This document shows positions 27,563 to 37,267 of a stretch of 64,000 nucleotides of DNA, in pieces (position 1 is the first letter of the stretch; every line of letters begins with the position of its first letter). A program made the translations under genes and the position numbers. Source of the stretch: Candidatus Aalborgicola defluviihabitans (GTDB lineage Bacteria > Pseudomonadota > Gammaproteobacteria > Burkholderiales > Burkholderiaceae_C). The DNA lies in NCBI GenBank assembly GCA_016705575.1, contig JADIXX010000006.1, positions 62,001 through 126,000 of the forward strand. Reading direction: 5' to 3'. Below the pieces are notes generated by a model. The model did not search any database, was not told the origin of the DNA, and worked only from the letters and a program-made list of their open reading frames with translations.

Positions 27563-28234
27563 ATGCATGGTCGGTCTCCCCCAACCAGGCTTGGCCAGTT
27601 CGCCGCAGTCGCGGCGCTGGCTCTGACGACTTTGGCCCCGGCCTGGGCCAACCCCAGCTTGCCGGAAATACAAAGCAGTGCGCCCGCGGGAACGGCAGCC
27701 AATTTGCAGACTGCCGTCTTCGCAGGCGGCTGCTTCTGGGGCGTCGATGCCGTGTTCAAGCACGTCAAAGGCGTCTCAGACGCGGAGTCGGGCTATGCCG
27801 GGGGTCGCTCAAACACCGCGGATTACGAACAGGTCAGCGGCGGTGCAACCGGCCATGCGGAGGCGGTGCGCGTGCGCTTCGATCCGTCACAGGTTTCTTA
27901 CCCGCAATTGCTGCAAGTATTTTTCAGCGTCGCGCACGACCCCACCCAGCTCAACCGACAAGGCCCGGACACAGGCACGCAATATCGTTCAGCGATCTTC
28001 TACACCAACGTTGAACAAAACAAGGCGGCGCTGGCCACCATCCGCCAGCTCGACGGCGCACACACTTTCGCCAGACCCATCGTCACGCAGCGGGCACCGC
28101 TTGCGCAGTTCTACCGGGCCGAGGAGTATCACCAGAACTACCTGGCATTGCATCCTCAACAACCGTATATCGTCTTCAACGACATGCCCAAATTGAAACA
28201 GTTGCGTCAACAATTTCCAGCCTTGTACAGATAA
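27563..28234 (+). CDS. msrA: Periplasmic peptide methionine sulfoxide reductase MsrA
   Basis: MsrA reduces methionine-S-sulfoxide. The 223 residues start with a signal peptide (HGRSPPTRLGQFAAVAALAL...PAWA), so the enzyme acts outside the cytoplasm. The catalytic GGCFWG motif has C57, and family blocks GYAGGRSNTADYEQVSGG, DPTQLNRQGPDTGTQYRS and AEEYHQNYL are present. It starts 11 bp behind the MXKD protein, ending the operon. The 28235-28344 stretch after it shows no gene. Confidence 0.92.
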   Translation: MHGRSPPTRLGQFAAVAALALTTLAPAWANPSLPEIQSSAPAGTAANLQTAVFAGGCFWGVDAVFKHVKGVSDAESGYAGGRSNTADYEQVSGGATGHAEAVRVRFDPSQVSYPQLLQVFFSVAHDPTQLNRQGPDTGTQYRSAIFYTNVEQNKAALATIRQLDGAHTFARPIVTQRAPLAQFYRAEEYHQNYLALHPQQPYIVFNDMPKLKQLRQQFPALYR

Positions 28235-28344
28235 AAGAACCAACCCCTTTGGCGGGACAGTATGGAAAGGCATCCGCACCCTGTTCTTGCCCAGGTGCCG
28301 CGCTGGCACCATTTCAACACGCGCTGTAGGCACCTTCAATTGCA

Positions 28345-28412
28345 CCGCAGCTTTGACAATGGCTTTGGCATCCTGCCCAAAGTCGCCGCGCAAGACCGCC
28401 CGACTATCGCGA
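28345..28412 (-). pseudogene. Short relic of the aceE 3' end
   Basis: GACAATGGCTTTGGCATCC followed by CCCAAAGTCGCCGCG and the CGCCCGACTATC block follows the intact aceE at about 49420-49480. The shared ACAATGGCTTTGGCATC wording makes it closest to the relic at 45190. About 140 bp on either side (28235-28344, 28413-28555) show nothing else recognisable. Confidence 0.55.
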
Positions 28413-28555
28413 TGGCCTGCAGACAGGCGGCTTCATGGGTATCCCGGTACGGAGTCTGGTGATGGAAGGCGCGAGGTGCGAGATGCACCGCACGGTGCTT
28501 GTGGCCTATAACTTGGGGCCATGCGCGTTCTTGACCGGGCTTAACAACAAACTCC

Positions 28556-29995
28556 CTACTTCTGTGGCTGCTTTTGTCTAAGTCGGCGCAGCAATCGAAA
28601 TATTGCCAAGCCCAGGCCGGCAACCAGCAGCAAGGCTATCAATGAAGCCAAGATCGCATGCTGAAGAATCCAACCAGCCGAACCAATGGCAACATTGAGC
28701 CAACGCGGAAGGAAATTGAGCGGCGTGCCATGCACTTGATGCAGAAATATCGCACCGTCGAAGTCATGGGACAGGGCGGTGTGCATACGCCCGGATGTCT
28801 CAAGGCGACTGAACCCGGGCTGCCCCCACGCAACAGGCGCTGACTTCAAGTCGATGAAAAAATCGGATGTTGACAGCCCTGCCAGTGCGCGCTCTACGCT
28901 GAAACGCGCATCATCTGGAAGCGGCTTGGCGGCCAGTGCCGTCACGACGGCCAGACCCTGGGCAGCGTCGGCTTCCGAAGTATCCATGGCGGCGCCGTCC
29001 AATGCGAATACGCCAATGGTGTAAAGCTGGTCCCCTAACGCGCTATGGAGGTGTTGACCCATTGAAGGAATCGATTCGCCCAATGAGTTGTAATGAAGGT
29101 GACTGTGATGAGCCCACAGGATCATCTTCGGAAAATGGTCTAGCAACGCCAATGCCAGTTTGGCATTGAGCGTATCGCGGGATTGCTGGTACACCTTCAT
29201 GGACTTGTTGGCAGCCAACCAATCGCTGCATTGCTGCAGCCGGTAGCGCAACATCGTGGGCACGAGTTGGAGGGCGGCGACATGCCTTGCCGGTCGACGA
29301 GCGCCGACAGCGATTGCTGCCGAGTCATCAAGCCAACGCTCGAGTTCCGACAATGCCTGCGTAACGGTTTGACTGCTTTTGCATTCGAGCGATGGACTCA
29401 AAATCTTGGTCCACTCGCCAACCTTCTGATCGCTGACGCTCGGATCGAGCGCCTGCACCGACGCGAGAAATGCACCTAGGCTTTTTTCCGCCGAACCACC
29501 ATACGCGCGCGCCATACCGGGCTGCAGATCAAAACTGGTGAGGTAGATCGCAGGTGCGCCGGATTGTGGTTGCAAAGCTTCAGCAATCACCGCTTCCATT
29601 GGTGCGGTCTGCCACAGGCCGAACAACGCCTCACGGGTAAACAACTCCGCGACGGCGGAACCCGAAACGCCATTTGCATAGACATGTTCCTGGGCAGTCC
29701 ATGCATCAATTAGCGAACCTTCCAACGCGAGCACGTCGAATCCCTTGCGTTCGTGCAGATAACGCACAAACCTTTGACGGACCAGTGGCATTTCCTGCGT
29801 AACATGAATCGATTCGCCCAGGGCAACTGCCCTGCGCGATCCGACCGCTGCATCAAGAAATGAGTAGTCGTCTGTTCGATAAGGTTTGTCGAGGTCCAAT
29901 GGTTGCACCTGCGAATCGGCCGCGCAAGCTTGGGTGAGGATGGCCAAGCCGAGCAAGCACGCACACTGGCAAACCAGCGATCTACCCATGCGCAT
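28556..29995 (-). CDS. Erythromycin-esterase-like protein
   Basis: A 479-residue protein with a signal peptide (MGRSLVCQCACLLGLA...ACA) and a possible lipobox, the EreA/ChaN-like signatures ALGESIHVTQEM, VLALEGSLIDAW and DFFIDLKSAP, and a C-terminal helix (ILASLIALLLVAGLGLAIF) followed by a basic tail. The family includes macrolide esterases but also many enzymes of unknown activity, so resistance is not implied. The topology suggests membrane anchoring with the catalytic part outside the cytoplasm. Its start lies 13 bp behind the stop of the next gene on the same strand. Confidence 0.75.
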   Translation of the reverse strand: MRMGRSLVCQCACLLGLAILTQACAADSQVQPLDLDKPYRTDDYSFLDAAVGSRRAVALGESIHVTQEMPLVRQRFVRYLHERKGFDVLALEGSLIDAWTAQEHVYANGVSGSAVAELFTREALFGLWQTAPMEAVIAEALQPQSGAPAIYLTSFDLQPGMARAYGGSAEKSLGAFLASVQALDPSVSDQKVGEWTKILSPSLECKSSQTVTQALSELERWLDDSAAIAVGARRPARHVAALQLVPTMLRYRLQQCSDWLAANKSMKVYQQSRDTLNAKLALALLDHFPKMILWAHHSHLHYNSLGESIPSMGQHLHSALGDQLYTIGVFALDGAAMDTSEADAAQGLAVVTALAAKPLPDDARFSVERALAGLSTSDFFIDLKSAPVAWGQPGFSRLETSGRMHTALSHDFDGAIFLHQVHGTPLNFLPRWLNVAIGSAGWILQHAILASLIALLLVAGLGLAIFRLLRRLRQKQPQK

Positions 29996-30008
29996 GATTC
30001 TCTTCCCC

Positions 30009-30416
30009 TCAATTCCTGTGTATGAATGGCTGCATGACCCAGAGAACTCCGACGAGCCCCATCAGTGCGACGCAGATGGTGGCGACTCCAAGCTTATGCG
30101 AACGCATCCAGCCCCCGATGCCAAAACTGAAGAGCGTCAGGACGATGCCTAGTAGAAACAACGTTGTGAGAGGTTCCTGCTGCGCCCGAAGAGCTTCTGG
30201 CAGCGTCGCGGTGTTCAAAGTAACCGTCACCGAGAAGGTAGAGCCCAACGTGAAAATCAGAAAACAGATACCTGCGCAGGCCGCCAACAGGGCCGCCCAG
30301 CTGCCAATCCGGCGCGTTGACTGAGAAATCAGCAACGTCCCGTAGAAAGCAAACGCAAAACCGGCGAGCACTGAACTGACGAAAGCGAGCTGTTGATATC
30401 CTGTCATGGTCGTCAC
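30009..30416 (-). CDS. Small four-helix membrane protein, unknown function
   Basis: The 135 residues form four hydrophobic segments (QLAFVSSVLAGFAFAFYG, WAALLAACAGICFLIF, LTTLFLLGIVLTLFSFG, VATICVALMGLVGVLWVM). No family signature was recognised. The ATG at 30416 is followed by an in-frame ATG at 30407. It sits just upstream of the esterase-like gene on the same strand and may be co-transcribed. Confidence 0.65.
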   Translation of the reverse strand: MTTMTGYQQLAFVSSVLAGFAFAFYGTLLISQSTRRIGSWAALLAACAGICFLIFTLGSTFSVTVTLNTATLPEALRAQQEPLTTLFLLGIVLTLFSFGIGGWMRSHKLGVATICVALMGLVGVLWVMQPFIHRN

Positions 30417-31507
30417 TTCAACGTTGGGAGGCTGGGCACCGGATCATTACTTTGCGTTCGACGAGTAGGCTAACTGCCTGTGCAAAAGTATCGCACCCTG
30501 GAACCATCCTGATACAACGGGTCTCCCCTGAGATGAATATCTGGTTTCCCAAGAATTTGCGTCACATCGGCTCAAATCACCGTGCGCATGCTGCGCGGCC
30601 ACTCGTCCGGCTTGCCTGGCACCGATTGCCGCAACAGTTTTACCTTCGAGCCAATGCCAAGCTACGCCGACGACACGCGCCAAGCGCTAGCGTCTGTGCA
30701 GCTAAAACATCTGCCGGGCGAAATAGCGGTGTATTGCAACGACGGCGTCACCTCAATCGAACTGCTGGTGGCTGCGGTCACAGGCCGCCAACGGTGGCCG
30801 AAATGGGTCGCGATCAGACCACCAACTTGCCCTTCAGCTCAGCCCCGGGGCAGCACTACCTGGTCAACCAAGTAGCACCAGGATTCGGGCATTATCTCCA
30901 GGCAATGCCAACAGGGCAAAAGATCGAACCAGGGTCACCGCTGACGGGTCCGTGGCAGGCACGGGTGGGACACGTTTCTCCATCGACGCCGCCCCCGGCC
31001 TGCCTGGCTATATCCTGGCCAATGGGCAGATCGTCGATCCAGCGGCCAGCGATACCGTGGCAAACCTGTTCCTGAAAATAAAACAGCATGGAAAGGAAGA
31101 ATGGCTGCGCTTCGGTAGCCAGCTTTATCGTCCGCAGGCGACGGTTATGCGCAATAGTACAAGCTGCCCGCCAGCGGTACGGTCTGCATCAACGGTGCAA
31201 TTTCTTGCATGCCCAAACGGCTAGCACCTTAGATCGCTTGGCGCGGCACGCTTGGTCGAACTTGTATCGGCTTTTCTCATTGACCTGAGGCAGTACCGAA
31301 AACGCCCCGTCGCCATTGGGGCGACGCGCGCTGCTGTGCTGCAACTGGCCTACCTACTGCCAGGTCTAGCAGCCGAGTGAACCGGCCACCACCAATGCCA
31401 AATTCTGCAGTGACATTCACGCACTTATGACTGGGTCATCGGCAACTGCGAGGCAGCTTCTCATTTTGCAATCGCTCCCGAATCGACACAAATTCGGGAA
31501 CTCTTTT
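30417..31507. other. Gene-poor stretch with relics of unrecognised genes
   Basis: Three open pieces are visible. A minus-strand piece ends at 30447 with GWFQGAILLHRQLAYSS, which resembles the C-terminus of the neighbouring esterase family. A plus-strand piece around 30680-30880 contains QLKHLPGEIAVYCNDGVTSI and, in the next frame, NLPFSSAPGQHYLVNQV. Another around 30960-31160 contains GTRFSIDAAPGLPGYILANG and KQHGKEEWLRFGSQLY. They look like coding sequence that has lost frame, but no family was recognised. Nothing is visible at 31225-31507. Confidence 0.4.
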
Positions 31508-32668
31508 TTACGCACCCGGGGACACTGCTTCTTCCACCCGATTGCGGCCCATTTGCTTGGCGCGATACAGCCCCGCATCGGCTCGCCCAATCAAGGCAGT
31601 CAGACTATCCGTCTGTGGGTCACCCAAGCACGCAACGCCCACACTAACGGTACAAACAGGCAAGCCAGTTTCGCTTGTATTGCATTGCCGGATCCGCTCA
31701 GCCGCCAGCAGCGCGTCCTCGCGGCCGGTGTCGGGCAGCAACACTAGAAACTCCTCTCCCCCATAGCGTCCCAGAATGACAGGCCGCCGCAGCACGCCCT
31801 GTACGCGTTGTACAAAATCAATCAACACCTTGTCGCCTACTGGGTGTCCATGGGTGTCATTGATGCGTTTGAAATGGTCCAGATCCAGCATCAAAGCGGC
31901 TAGCGCTGTACCATGGCGTTTGCAGCGTGCGATCTCGTTTTCGCCCAGTTCAAACAAAGCACGGCGGGTGTAGGCGTTCGTCAGACTGTCTTTGCTGGCC
32001 AGCTGACCCAGTTCAATGTGCAGCCGTTCTGAAGCCATGAGGATTGCGCCAATGGCAGACAACAACAAACCAAAATTCAAACTACCCAGGTAAATGGCTT
32101 GCATGGGGGAGTTGGCGTACAGCCCAATCGGCAACGGTGACGCAACTGCGGTGTATGCGCGCAACAGCATAACGGCACTCAGTCCAACCAAAACCACCAG
32201 GCTCAAGTTAGCCCCCAGCTTTCGGTCACCAAATCGCCCGATGATTACGGCCTGCCATAGCAACATGGCAGGCAGGGCTACGCAAATGATGGTCAAACGG
32301 TAGTGGTAATAGGTGCGGTCGGTACTGAGCCAGGCAAATGCCGGCACCGAAAAGCACAACAGTGCCGGAAATAGCCAGCTCGGCAAAACACGACCGTGCA
32401 GCGCAGCAGCGCCTGCCAACGCATAGGCGCCAGTCAGCAACAGCAGCACATTGGCCAAGCCGACGGTAATCAAGGGATGCAAGGTGTTCTGCAAGCCATA
32501 CAGTACGGTTGCAAAAAACGCCAGAAGATAAGCGGTAGCCCATTCCCGGAGGCCGTGAATGGACTTGGGATACGAACGGGATTGGGAATACAAGACCAAT
32601 GCCATCAAGCATCCCATGACGCCGTTGATGAGGATGAACACCCGCAAATCCAACGCAGACCAAGTCAT
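31508..32668 (-). CDS. Membrane-anchored GGDEF diguanylate cyclase
   Basis: The N-terminal half has about seven hydrophobic segments (VFILINGVMGCLMALVLY onward to LLLSAIGAILMAS), then a GGDEF domain with DSLTNAYTRRALFELGE, LDLDHFKRINDTHGHPVGD and the active-site variant GGEEF. It synthesises c-di-GMP under control of the membrane domain. The frame is open to a GTG at 32719, but the ATG at 32666-32668 (MTWSALDLRVF) is the first good start; the extension runs into an aceE relic. The protein is intact. Confidence 0.85.
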   Translation of the reverse strand: MTWSALDLRVFILINGVMGCLMALVLYSQSRSYPKSIHGLREWATAYLLAFFATVLYGLQNTLHPLITVGLANVLLLLTGAYALAGAAALHGRVLPSWLFPALLCFSVPAFAWLSTDRTYYHYRLTIICVALPAMLLWQAVIIGRFGDRKLGANLSLVVLVGLSAVMLLRAYTAVASPLPIGLYANSPMQAIYLGSLNFGLLLSAIGAILMASERLHIELGQLASKDSLTNAYTRRALFELGENEIARCKRHGTALAALMLDLDHFKRINDTHGHPVGDKVLIDFVQRVQGVLRRPVILGRYGGEEFLVLLPDTGREDALLAAERIRQCNTSETGLPVCTVSVGVACLGDPQTDSLTALIGRADAGLYRAKQMGRNRVEEAVSPGA

Positions 32669-32779
32669 TCTTGTAATCCCTTGCTTCCACAAATCATAGT
32701 GTAAAAGTATTATTCCCACGCTTTTTCAGAGGAAAGCGATCTGTTTGGGGTTCGGATTTGGACTGTGAATTGGGTTCAG

Positions 32780-33140
32780 TCACCTGCGCAATGCTGACCG
32801 CATCCACCCCAAAGTACCCCCGCAAAGCCGCCCGTGTATCACTACGCCCAAAGCCGTCGGTGGCGGCGATGATGGGGCCGGAGCCTAAGAGCGTAACTTC
32901 CTTAAGAGAATTAGGGCTGTAGCCCTCGTCGAATCTACATAAATAGCTATCACAATTATAGCAAACCTTCACCACATCCGCCCCTGCACCCGCTGGCAAA
33001 TCCGGCTGGGTGTAGTTCTCGTTCATCAACGTGATGTAGTAAAAAACGTCTTTTTGCTCCACCAACATTTCGCGCGCACCGTGGTCGACGATGACGGCCA
33101 TCTCGCCTGCTAAGGCCAGGTCATAGGCCTTGCATTTACG
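32780..33140 (-). pseudogene. Shortened aceE 3' relic with in-frame internal deletions
   Basis: Read on the minus strand it starts near MAVIVDHGAREMLVEQKDV, continues through NENYTQPDLPAGAGADVVK, the dispersed repeat (DEGYSPNSLKEVTLLGSG), then jumps to PIIAATD and again to GFGRSDTRAALRGYFGVDA. Compared with the intact AceE, two blocks are missing, and each junction falls at a short repeated sequence (GTCGGT for the second). Both junctions keep frame, so this relic still has a 135-codon open frame ending at 32694, whose end is non-aceE sequence. Confidence 0.8.
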
Positions 33141-33229
33141 CCTTTTTTACACCGCCAGCTTAAAACTCATCCCCATTTTTACGCCCCGTTAACCACACTC
33201 CCTTCATCAATGTGATGCAGGAGAGAATG

Positions 33230-33337
33230 ATGGAAACAGTGAACACACTTCACGTGGTGTATGGCTTGGGCGGCATGTGTGCTGCCTTGTTGCTGGCGTA
33301 TTTGGTCTATGCGCTGATCCGCGCGGAGGAGTTTTAA
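33230..33337 (+). CDS. kdpF: KdpF small subunit
   Basis: ATG at 33230, six bases behind an AGGAG site, starts METVNTLHVVYGLGGMCAAL and ends RAEEF, 35 residues with one helix. KdpF stabilises the KdpFABC potassium pump. Its TAA shares a base with the kdpA ATG (TAATG), a typical coupling. An ATG three bases earlier is possible. Confidence 0.85.
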   Translation: METVNTLHVVYGLGGMCAALLLAYLVYALIRAEEF

Positions 33338-35136
33338 TGAGCAGCTCGGCTTGGGGGCTGCTGGCCCTGTTTTTAGTCTTGCTCTTGGCCGTATCGTGGC
33401 CTTTGGGCATTTGGATCACGCGCATCTGCAATGGGAATCTGCCCGGTTGGATGCAGCGCACCGAAGCGCCGCTGTACCGCTTGGCAGGCGTATCACCCGA
33501 CCAGTCCATGGGCTGGGCCCGCTACGCGCTGGCCCTGCTGGCGTTTAACGTCTTGGGCTTCCTGGTCCTTTATCTGTTGCAGCGCTGGCAAGCGGTGTTG
33601 CCGCTTAACCCGGCGGGTATGGCTGCGGTGACGATGGATTCGTCCTTCAACACGGCCATCAGCTTTGTCACCAATACCAACTGGCAGGGTTATGGCGGTG
33701 AGACCACCATGAGTTACCTGACCCAGATGCTGGGCTTGGCGGTGCAGAACTTTTTGTCAGCCGCCACGGGTATTGCGGTGATATTCGCGCTGGTTCGCGG
33801 CTTTGTCGCACGCTCTACCAGCGTGATTGGCAACTTCTGGGTGGACATGACACGCGTTACCGCCTGGCTGCTCATTCCGCTGTCGGTGGTGGTGGCTTTG
33901 CTGTTCGTCGGCCAAGGCGTGATCCAGAATTTTGACGCCTACCAAGACGTCAACACGCTGGAGAGCACCAGCTACCAGATCGCCAAAAACGGCCCCGATG
34001 GTCAGCCGCTCGTGGACGCAAAAGGCAGCCCCGTCATGGAGGATGCCAAAACCAGCACGCAGACCTTGGCCATGGGCCCCGTTGCGTCGCAAGAGGCCAT
34101 CAAGATGCTGGGGACCAACGGCGGTGGCTTCTTCAATGCCAACTCGTCCCACCCGTATGAGAACCCGACTGCGTTGAGCAATCTGCTGCAGATGCTGTCA
34201 ATTTTCTTGATCCCGGCTGCGCTGTGCTTCACCTTTGGCGGTGTGGTGGGTGACCAGCGCCAAGGCTGGGCCGTGATCGCCGCGATGACGGTCATGTTTG
34301 TGGTGTCCGTTATGGTCGTTACGCCCGCTGAACAGGCCGGCAACCCCTTGCTGACACCGCTGGGCGTGGACCAGACCGCCAGCGCCCTGCAGTCGGGCGG
34401 CAATATGGAGGGCAAAGAGACACGCTTCGGCATCAACGCCTCCAGCCTCTTTGCGGCGGTAACGACCGGCGCGTCATGCGGTGCGGTGAACGCCATGCAC
34501 GACTCCTTCACCCCCATCGGTGGAATGGTCCCGCTGGTGGAGATGCAGCTCGGGGAAGTCATATTTGGTGGCGTAGGCACCGGCCTGTATGGCATGCTGA
34601 TCTTCGCCATCTTGGCCGTGTTCATTGCCGGCTTGATGATTGGCCGCACACCCGAGTACCTGGGCAAGAAGATTGAGTCGCATGAGATGAAACTCACCTC
34701 GATTGCCATTCTGGTCACGCCCATTGTGGTGCTGGCGGGTACCGCCATTGCGGTGGTGAGCACCGCCGGTCAGGCAGGCATTGCCAACCCGGGCGCCCAT
34801 GGTTTCTCAGAGATTCTGTATGCGTTGACGTCAGCTGCCAACAACAACGGCAGCGCCTTTGCGGGGCTGTCGGCCAACACGCCGTTCTACAACATCCTGC
34901 TGGGCTTGGCCATGGCGCTGGGGCGCTTTGGCGTGATCGTGCCGGTGCTGGCCATTGCTGGTTCGCTGGCGGCTAAGAAGCGCCTGTCGGCCAATGCCGG
35001 CACCTTCCCGACACACGGCCCGCTGTTTGTGGTGCTGCTGATTGGCACCGTGCTGCTGGTGGGTCTGCTGAACTATGTGCCATCCCTCGCGCTGGGGCCG
35101 GTGGTTGAACACCTGATGTTGTGGATCACGCGTTGA
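33337..35136 (+). CDS. kdpA: Potassium-transporting ATPase subunit A
   Basis: The 599-residue, roughly ten-helix subunit that carries K+ selectivity. It starts MSSSAWGLLALFLVLLL. Selectivity-filter-like segments include TNTNWQGYGGETTMSYLTQM, MLGTNGGGFFNANSSHPYEN, TTGASCGAVNAMHDS and SAANNNGSAFAG, in the order seen in other KdpA proteins. It overlaps kdpF by one base and is followed by kdpB after 38 bp. The longer open frame starting at 33277 lies inside kdpF. Confidence 0.96.
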   Translation: MSSSAWGLLALFLVLLLAVSWPLGIWITRICNGNLPGWMQRTEAPLYRLAGVSPDQSMGWARYALALLAFNVLGFLVLYLLQRWQAVLPLNPAGMAAVTMDSSFNTAISFVTNTNWQGYGGETTMSYLTQMLGLAVQNFLSAATGIAVIFALVRGFVARSTSVIGNFWVDMTRVTAWLLIPLSVVVALLFVGQGVIQNFDAYQDVNTLESTSYQIAKNGPDGQPLVDAKGSPVMEDAKTSTQTLAMGPVASQEAIKMLGTNGGGFFNANSSHPYENPTALSNLLQMLSIFLIPAALCFTFGGVVGDQRQGWAVIAAMTVMFVVSVMVVTPAEQAGNPLLTPLGVDQTASALQSGGNMEGKETRFGINASSLFAAVTTGASCGAVNAMHDSFTPIGGMVPLVEMQLGEVIFGGVGTGLYGMLIFAILAVFIAGLMIGRTPEYLGKKIESHEMKLTSIAILVTPIVVLAGTAIAVVSTAGQAGIANPGAHGFSEILYALTSAANNNGSAFAGLSANTPFYNILLGLAMALGRFGVIVPVLAIAGSLAAKKRLSANAGTFPTHGPLFVVLLIGTVLLVGLLNYVPSLALGPVVEHLMLWITR

Positions 35137-35174
35137 GCCGTCGGCACCGCACGCCCCTATTGAGTGAGTAACTT

Positions 35175-37247
35175 ATGTCAAACAAAAATTCTTTGAACCT
35201 GATGGACCCCGTGTTGGTAAAGCCCGCTGTGCTGGCTGCCTTCACCAAATTGAACCCTGCTGTGCAGTGGCGCAACCCGGTGATGTTTGTGGTCTACATC
35301 GGCAGCATCGTCACCACGCTGCTGGGCCTTGCGGCCCTGGGCGGTGACGGGCCTGACCGCCCCGCTTTTATTCTGGGCATCTCACTGTGGCTATGGTTCA
35401 CCGTGCTCTTTGCCAACTTTGCTGAAGCATTGGCGGAGGGACGCAGCAAGGCGCAGGCGGACTCGCTCAAGGGCTTGAAGAAAAGCACCTGGGCCAAGAA
35501 GCTCAAAGACCCGGTGCACGGTTCTACTTGGCTACCTGAGCAGGCCGAAAACCTGCGCAAAGGCGATGTGGTGCTGGTGGAAGCGGGCGATATGATTCCT
35601 GTCGATGGTGAGGTCATCCAAGGCGTCGCCACCGTGGACGAAAGCGCCATCACCGGCGAATCGGCACCCGTGGTGCGCGAGTCGGGTGGTGACTTTGGCT
35701 CGGTCACTGGCGGCACCCGCGTGCTGTCGGACTGGTTGGTGGTGCGCATCAGCGTGAACCCCGGCGAGTCATTTTTGGACCGCATGATTGGCATGGTGGA
35801 AGGCGCCAAGCGCCAGAAGACCCCCAATGAAGTAGCGTTGACGATTCTGCTGGTGGCATTGACCATCGTGTTCTTGGTAGTGACCGTCACACTGCTGCCG
35901 TTCTCTATCTTCAGCGTGCAGGCCGCCGGCAGTGGCACGGTGGTGGGCATGACGGCGTTGATTGCGCTTTTGGTCTGCCTGATTCCCACCACCATTGGCG
36001 GCTTGTTGTCGGCCGTGGGGGTGGCCGGTATGAGCCGCATGATGCAGGCCAATGTGATTGCCACCTCGGGCCGCGCGGTAGAAGCGGCGGGCGATGTGGA
36101 TGTGCTGCTGCTGGACAAGACCGGCACCATCACCCACGGCAATCGCCAGGCCACTGTTTTTATTCCCGCACCCGGCGTGTCACCCACTCAGTTGGCCCAG
36201 TCCGCCATGCAAGCCTCGATGGCCGACGAAACACCCGAAGGCCGCAGCATCGTGGCACTGGCCCAGCGCCAAGGCGTTACCGAGCCACGTCTGGCCCACA
36301 GTACTGAGGTTGCTTTTACCGCCCAGACCCGCATGAGCGGTATGGATGTGCAAAACGACGATGGCAGCACGCGCCCATTGCGCAAGGGCGCGGTGGACGC
36401 GATTCGCAAATACGTAGAAACTTTGGGCAGCAAGATGCCTGCGGAAGTGCTGCGGGCTGCTGACGACGTCGCGCGCCGCGGCAGCACGCCGTTGGCCGTG
36501 GCAGACGGCAGCGTGGTGCTGGGCGTGGTGGAGCTCAAAGATATCGTCAAGACCGGTATCAAGGAGCGCTTTGGCGAGCTGCGCCGCATGGGTATCAAAA
36601 CGGTGATGATCACCGGTGACAACAAGCTCACCGCAGCCGCCATCGCGGCCGAGGCGGGGGTGGACGATTTCTTGGCCGAAGCCACACCCGAAGACAAGCT
36701 CAAGCTCATCCGCCAATACCAGGCCGAAGGCCGCCTGGTGGCCATGACCGGCGACGGCACCAACGACGCGCCCGCCTTGGCCCAAGCCGACGTGGCGGTG
36801 GCCATGAACAGCGGCACCCAAGCGGCCAAAGAGGCCGGCAATATGGTGGACTTGGATTCCAACCCCACCAAACTGTTGGAGATTGTGGAGACCGGCAAGG
36901 CGCTGCTGATGACGCGCGGCTCGCTCACCACCTTCTCCATTGCCAATGACGTGGCCAAGTATTTCGCCATCATTCCGGCGATTTTTGTGACCACCTACCC
37001 GCAGCTGGGGGTGCTGAATGTGATGCGTTTGGGTAGCCCCAACTCGGCCATCCTGTCTGCCGTGATCTTCAACGCGCTGATCATCATGTTCTTGATTCCC
37101 CTCGCCCTCAAAGGCGTGAAATACCGGCCTGTGGGCGCTGCGGCCTTGCTGCGCCGCAACTTGGCGATCTATGGCCTGGGCGGGCTGATCGTGCCGTTTA
37201 TTGGCATCAAAGCCATCGACATGCTGCTCTCAGCCACCTCCTTCTGA
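35175..37247 (+). CDS. kdpB: Potassium-transporting P-type ATPase subunit B
   Basis: The catalytic subunit of the Kdp pump, 690 residues. The phosphorylated residue is D314 in LLLDKTGTITHGN; the TGES motif (AITGESAPVVRES), the GDGTNDAPAL hinge (MTGDGTNDAPALAQADVAVAM) and C-terminal helices are present. Length is typical. It is the third gene of kdpFABC and is followed by kdpC after 20 bp. No defect is visible. Confidence 0.97.
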   Translation: MSNKNSLNLMDPVLVKPAVLAAFTKLNPAVQWRNPVMFVVYIGSIVTTLLGLAALGGDGPDRPAFILGISLWLWFTVLFANFAEALAEGRSKAQADSLKGLKKSTWAKKLKDPVHGSTWLPEQAENLRKGDVVLVEAGDMIPVDGEVIQGVATVDESAITGESAPVVRESGGDFGSVTGGTRVLSDWLVVRISVNPGESFLDRMIGMVEGAKRQKTPNEVALTILLVALTIVFLVVTVTLLPFSIFSVQAAGSGTVVGMTALIALLVCLIPTTIGGLLSAVGVAGMSRMMQANVIATSGRAVEAAGDVDVLLLDKTGTITHGNRQATVFIPAPGVSPTQLAQSAMQASMADETPEGRSIVALAQRQGVTEPRLAHSTEVAFTAQTRMSGMDVQNDDGSTRPLRKGAVDAIRKYVETLGSKMPAEVLRAADDVARRGSTPLAVADGSVVLGVVELKDIVKTGIKERFGELRRMGIKTVMITGDNKLTAAAIAAEAGVDDFLAEATPEDKLKLIRQYQAEGRLVAMTGDGTNDAPALAQADVAVAMNSGTQAAKEAGNMVDLDSNPTKLLEIVETGKALLMTRGSLTTFSIANDVAKYFAIIPAIFVTTYPQLGVLNVMRLGSPNSAILSAVIFNALIIMFLIPLALKGVKYRPVGAAALLRRNLAIYGLGGLIVPFIGIKAIDMLLSATSF

Positions 37248-37267
37248 ATTTGTAAAAGGACATTGGT

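Noticed and set aside
28556..29995. Calling the esterase-like protein a macrolide resistance gene
   Set aside because: The family is broad and mostly uncharacterised; no specific evidence for antibiotic hydrolysis.
34002..36994. Long open frames opposite kdpA and kdpB (213-297 codons)
   Set aside because: Shadows of GC-rich coding sequence; the kdp frames on the plus strand are clearly the real ones.
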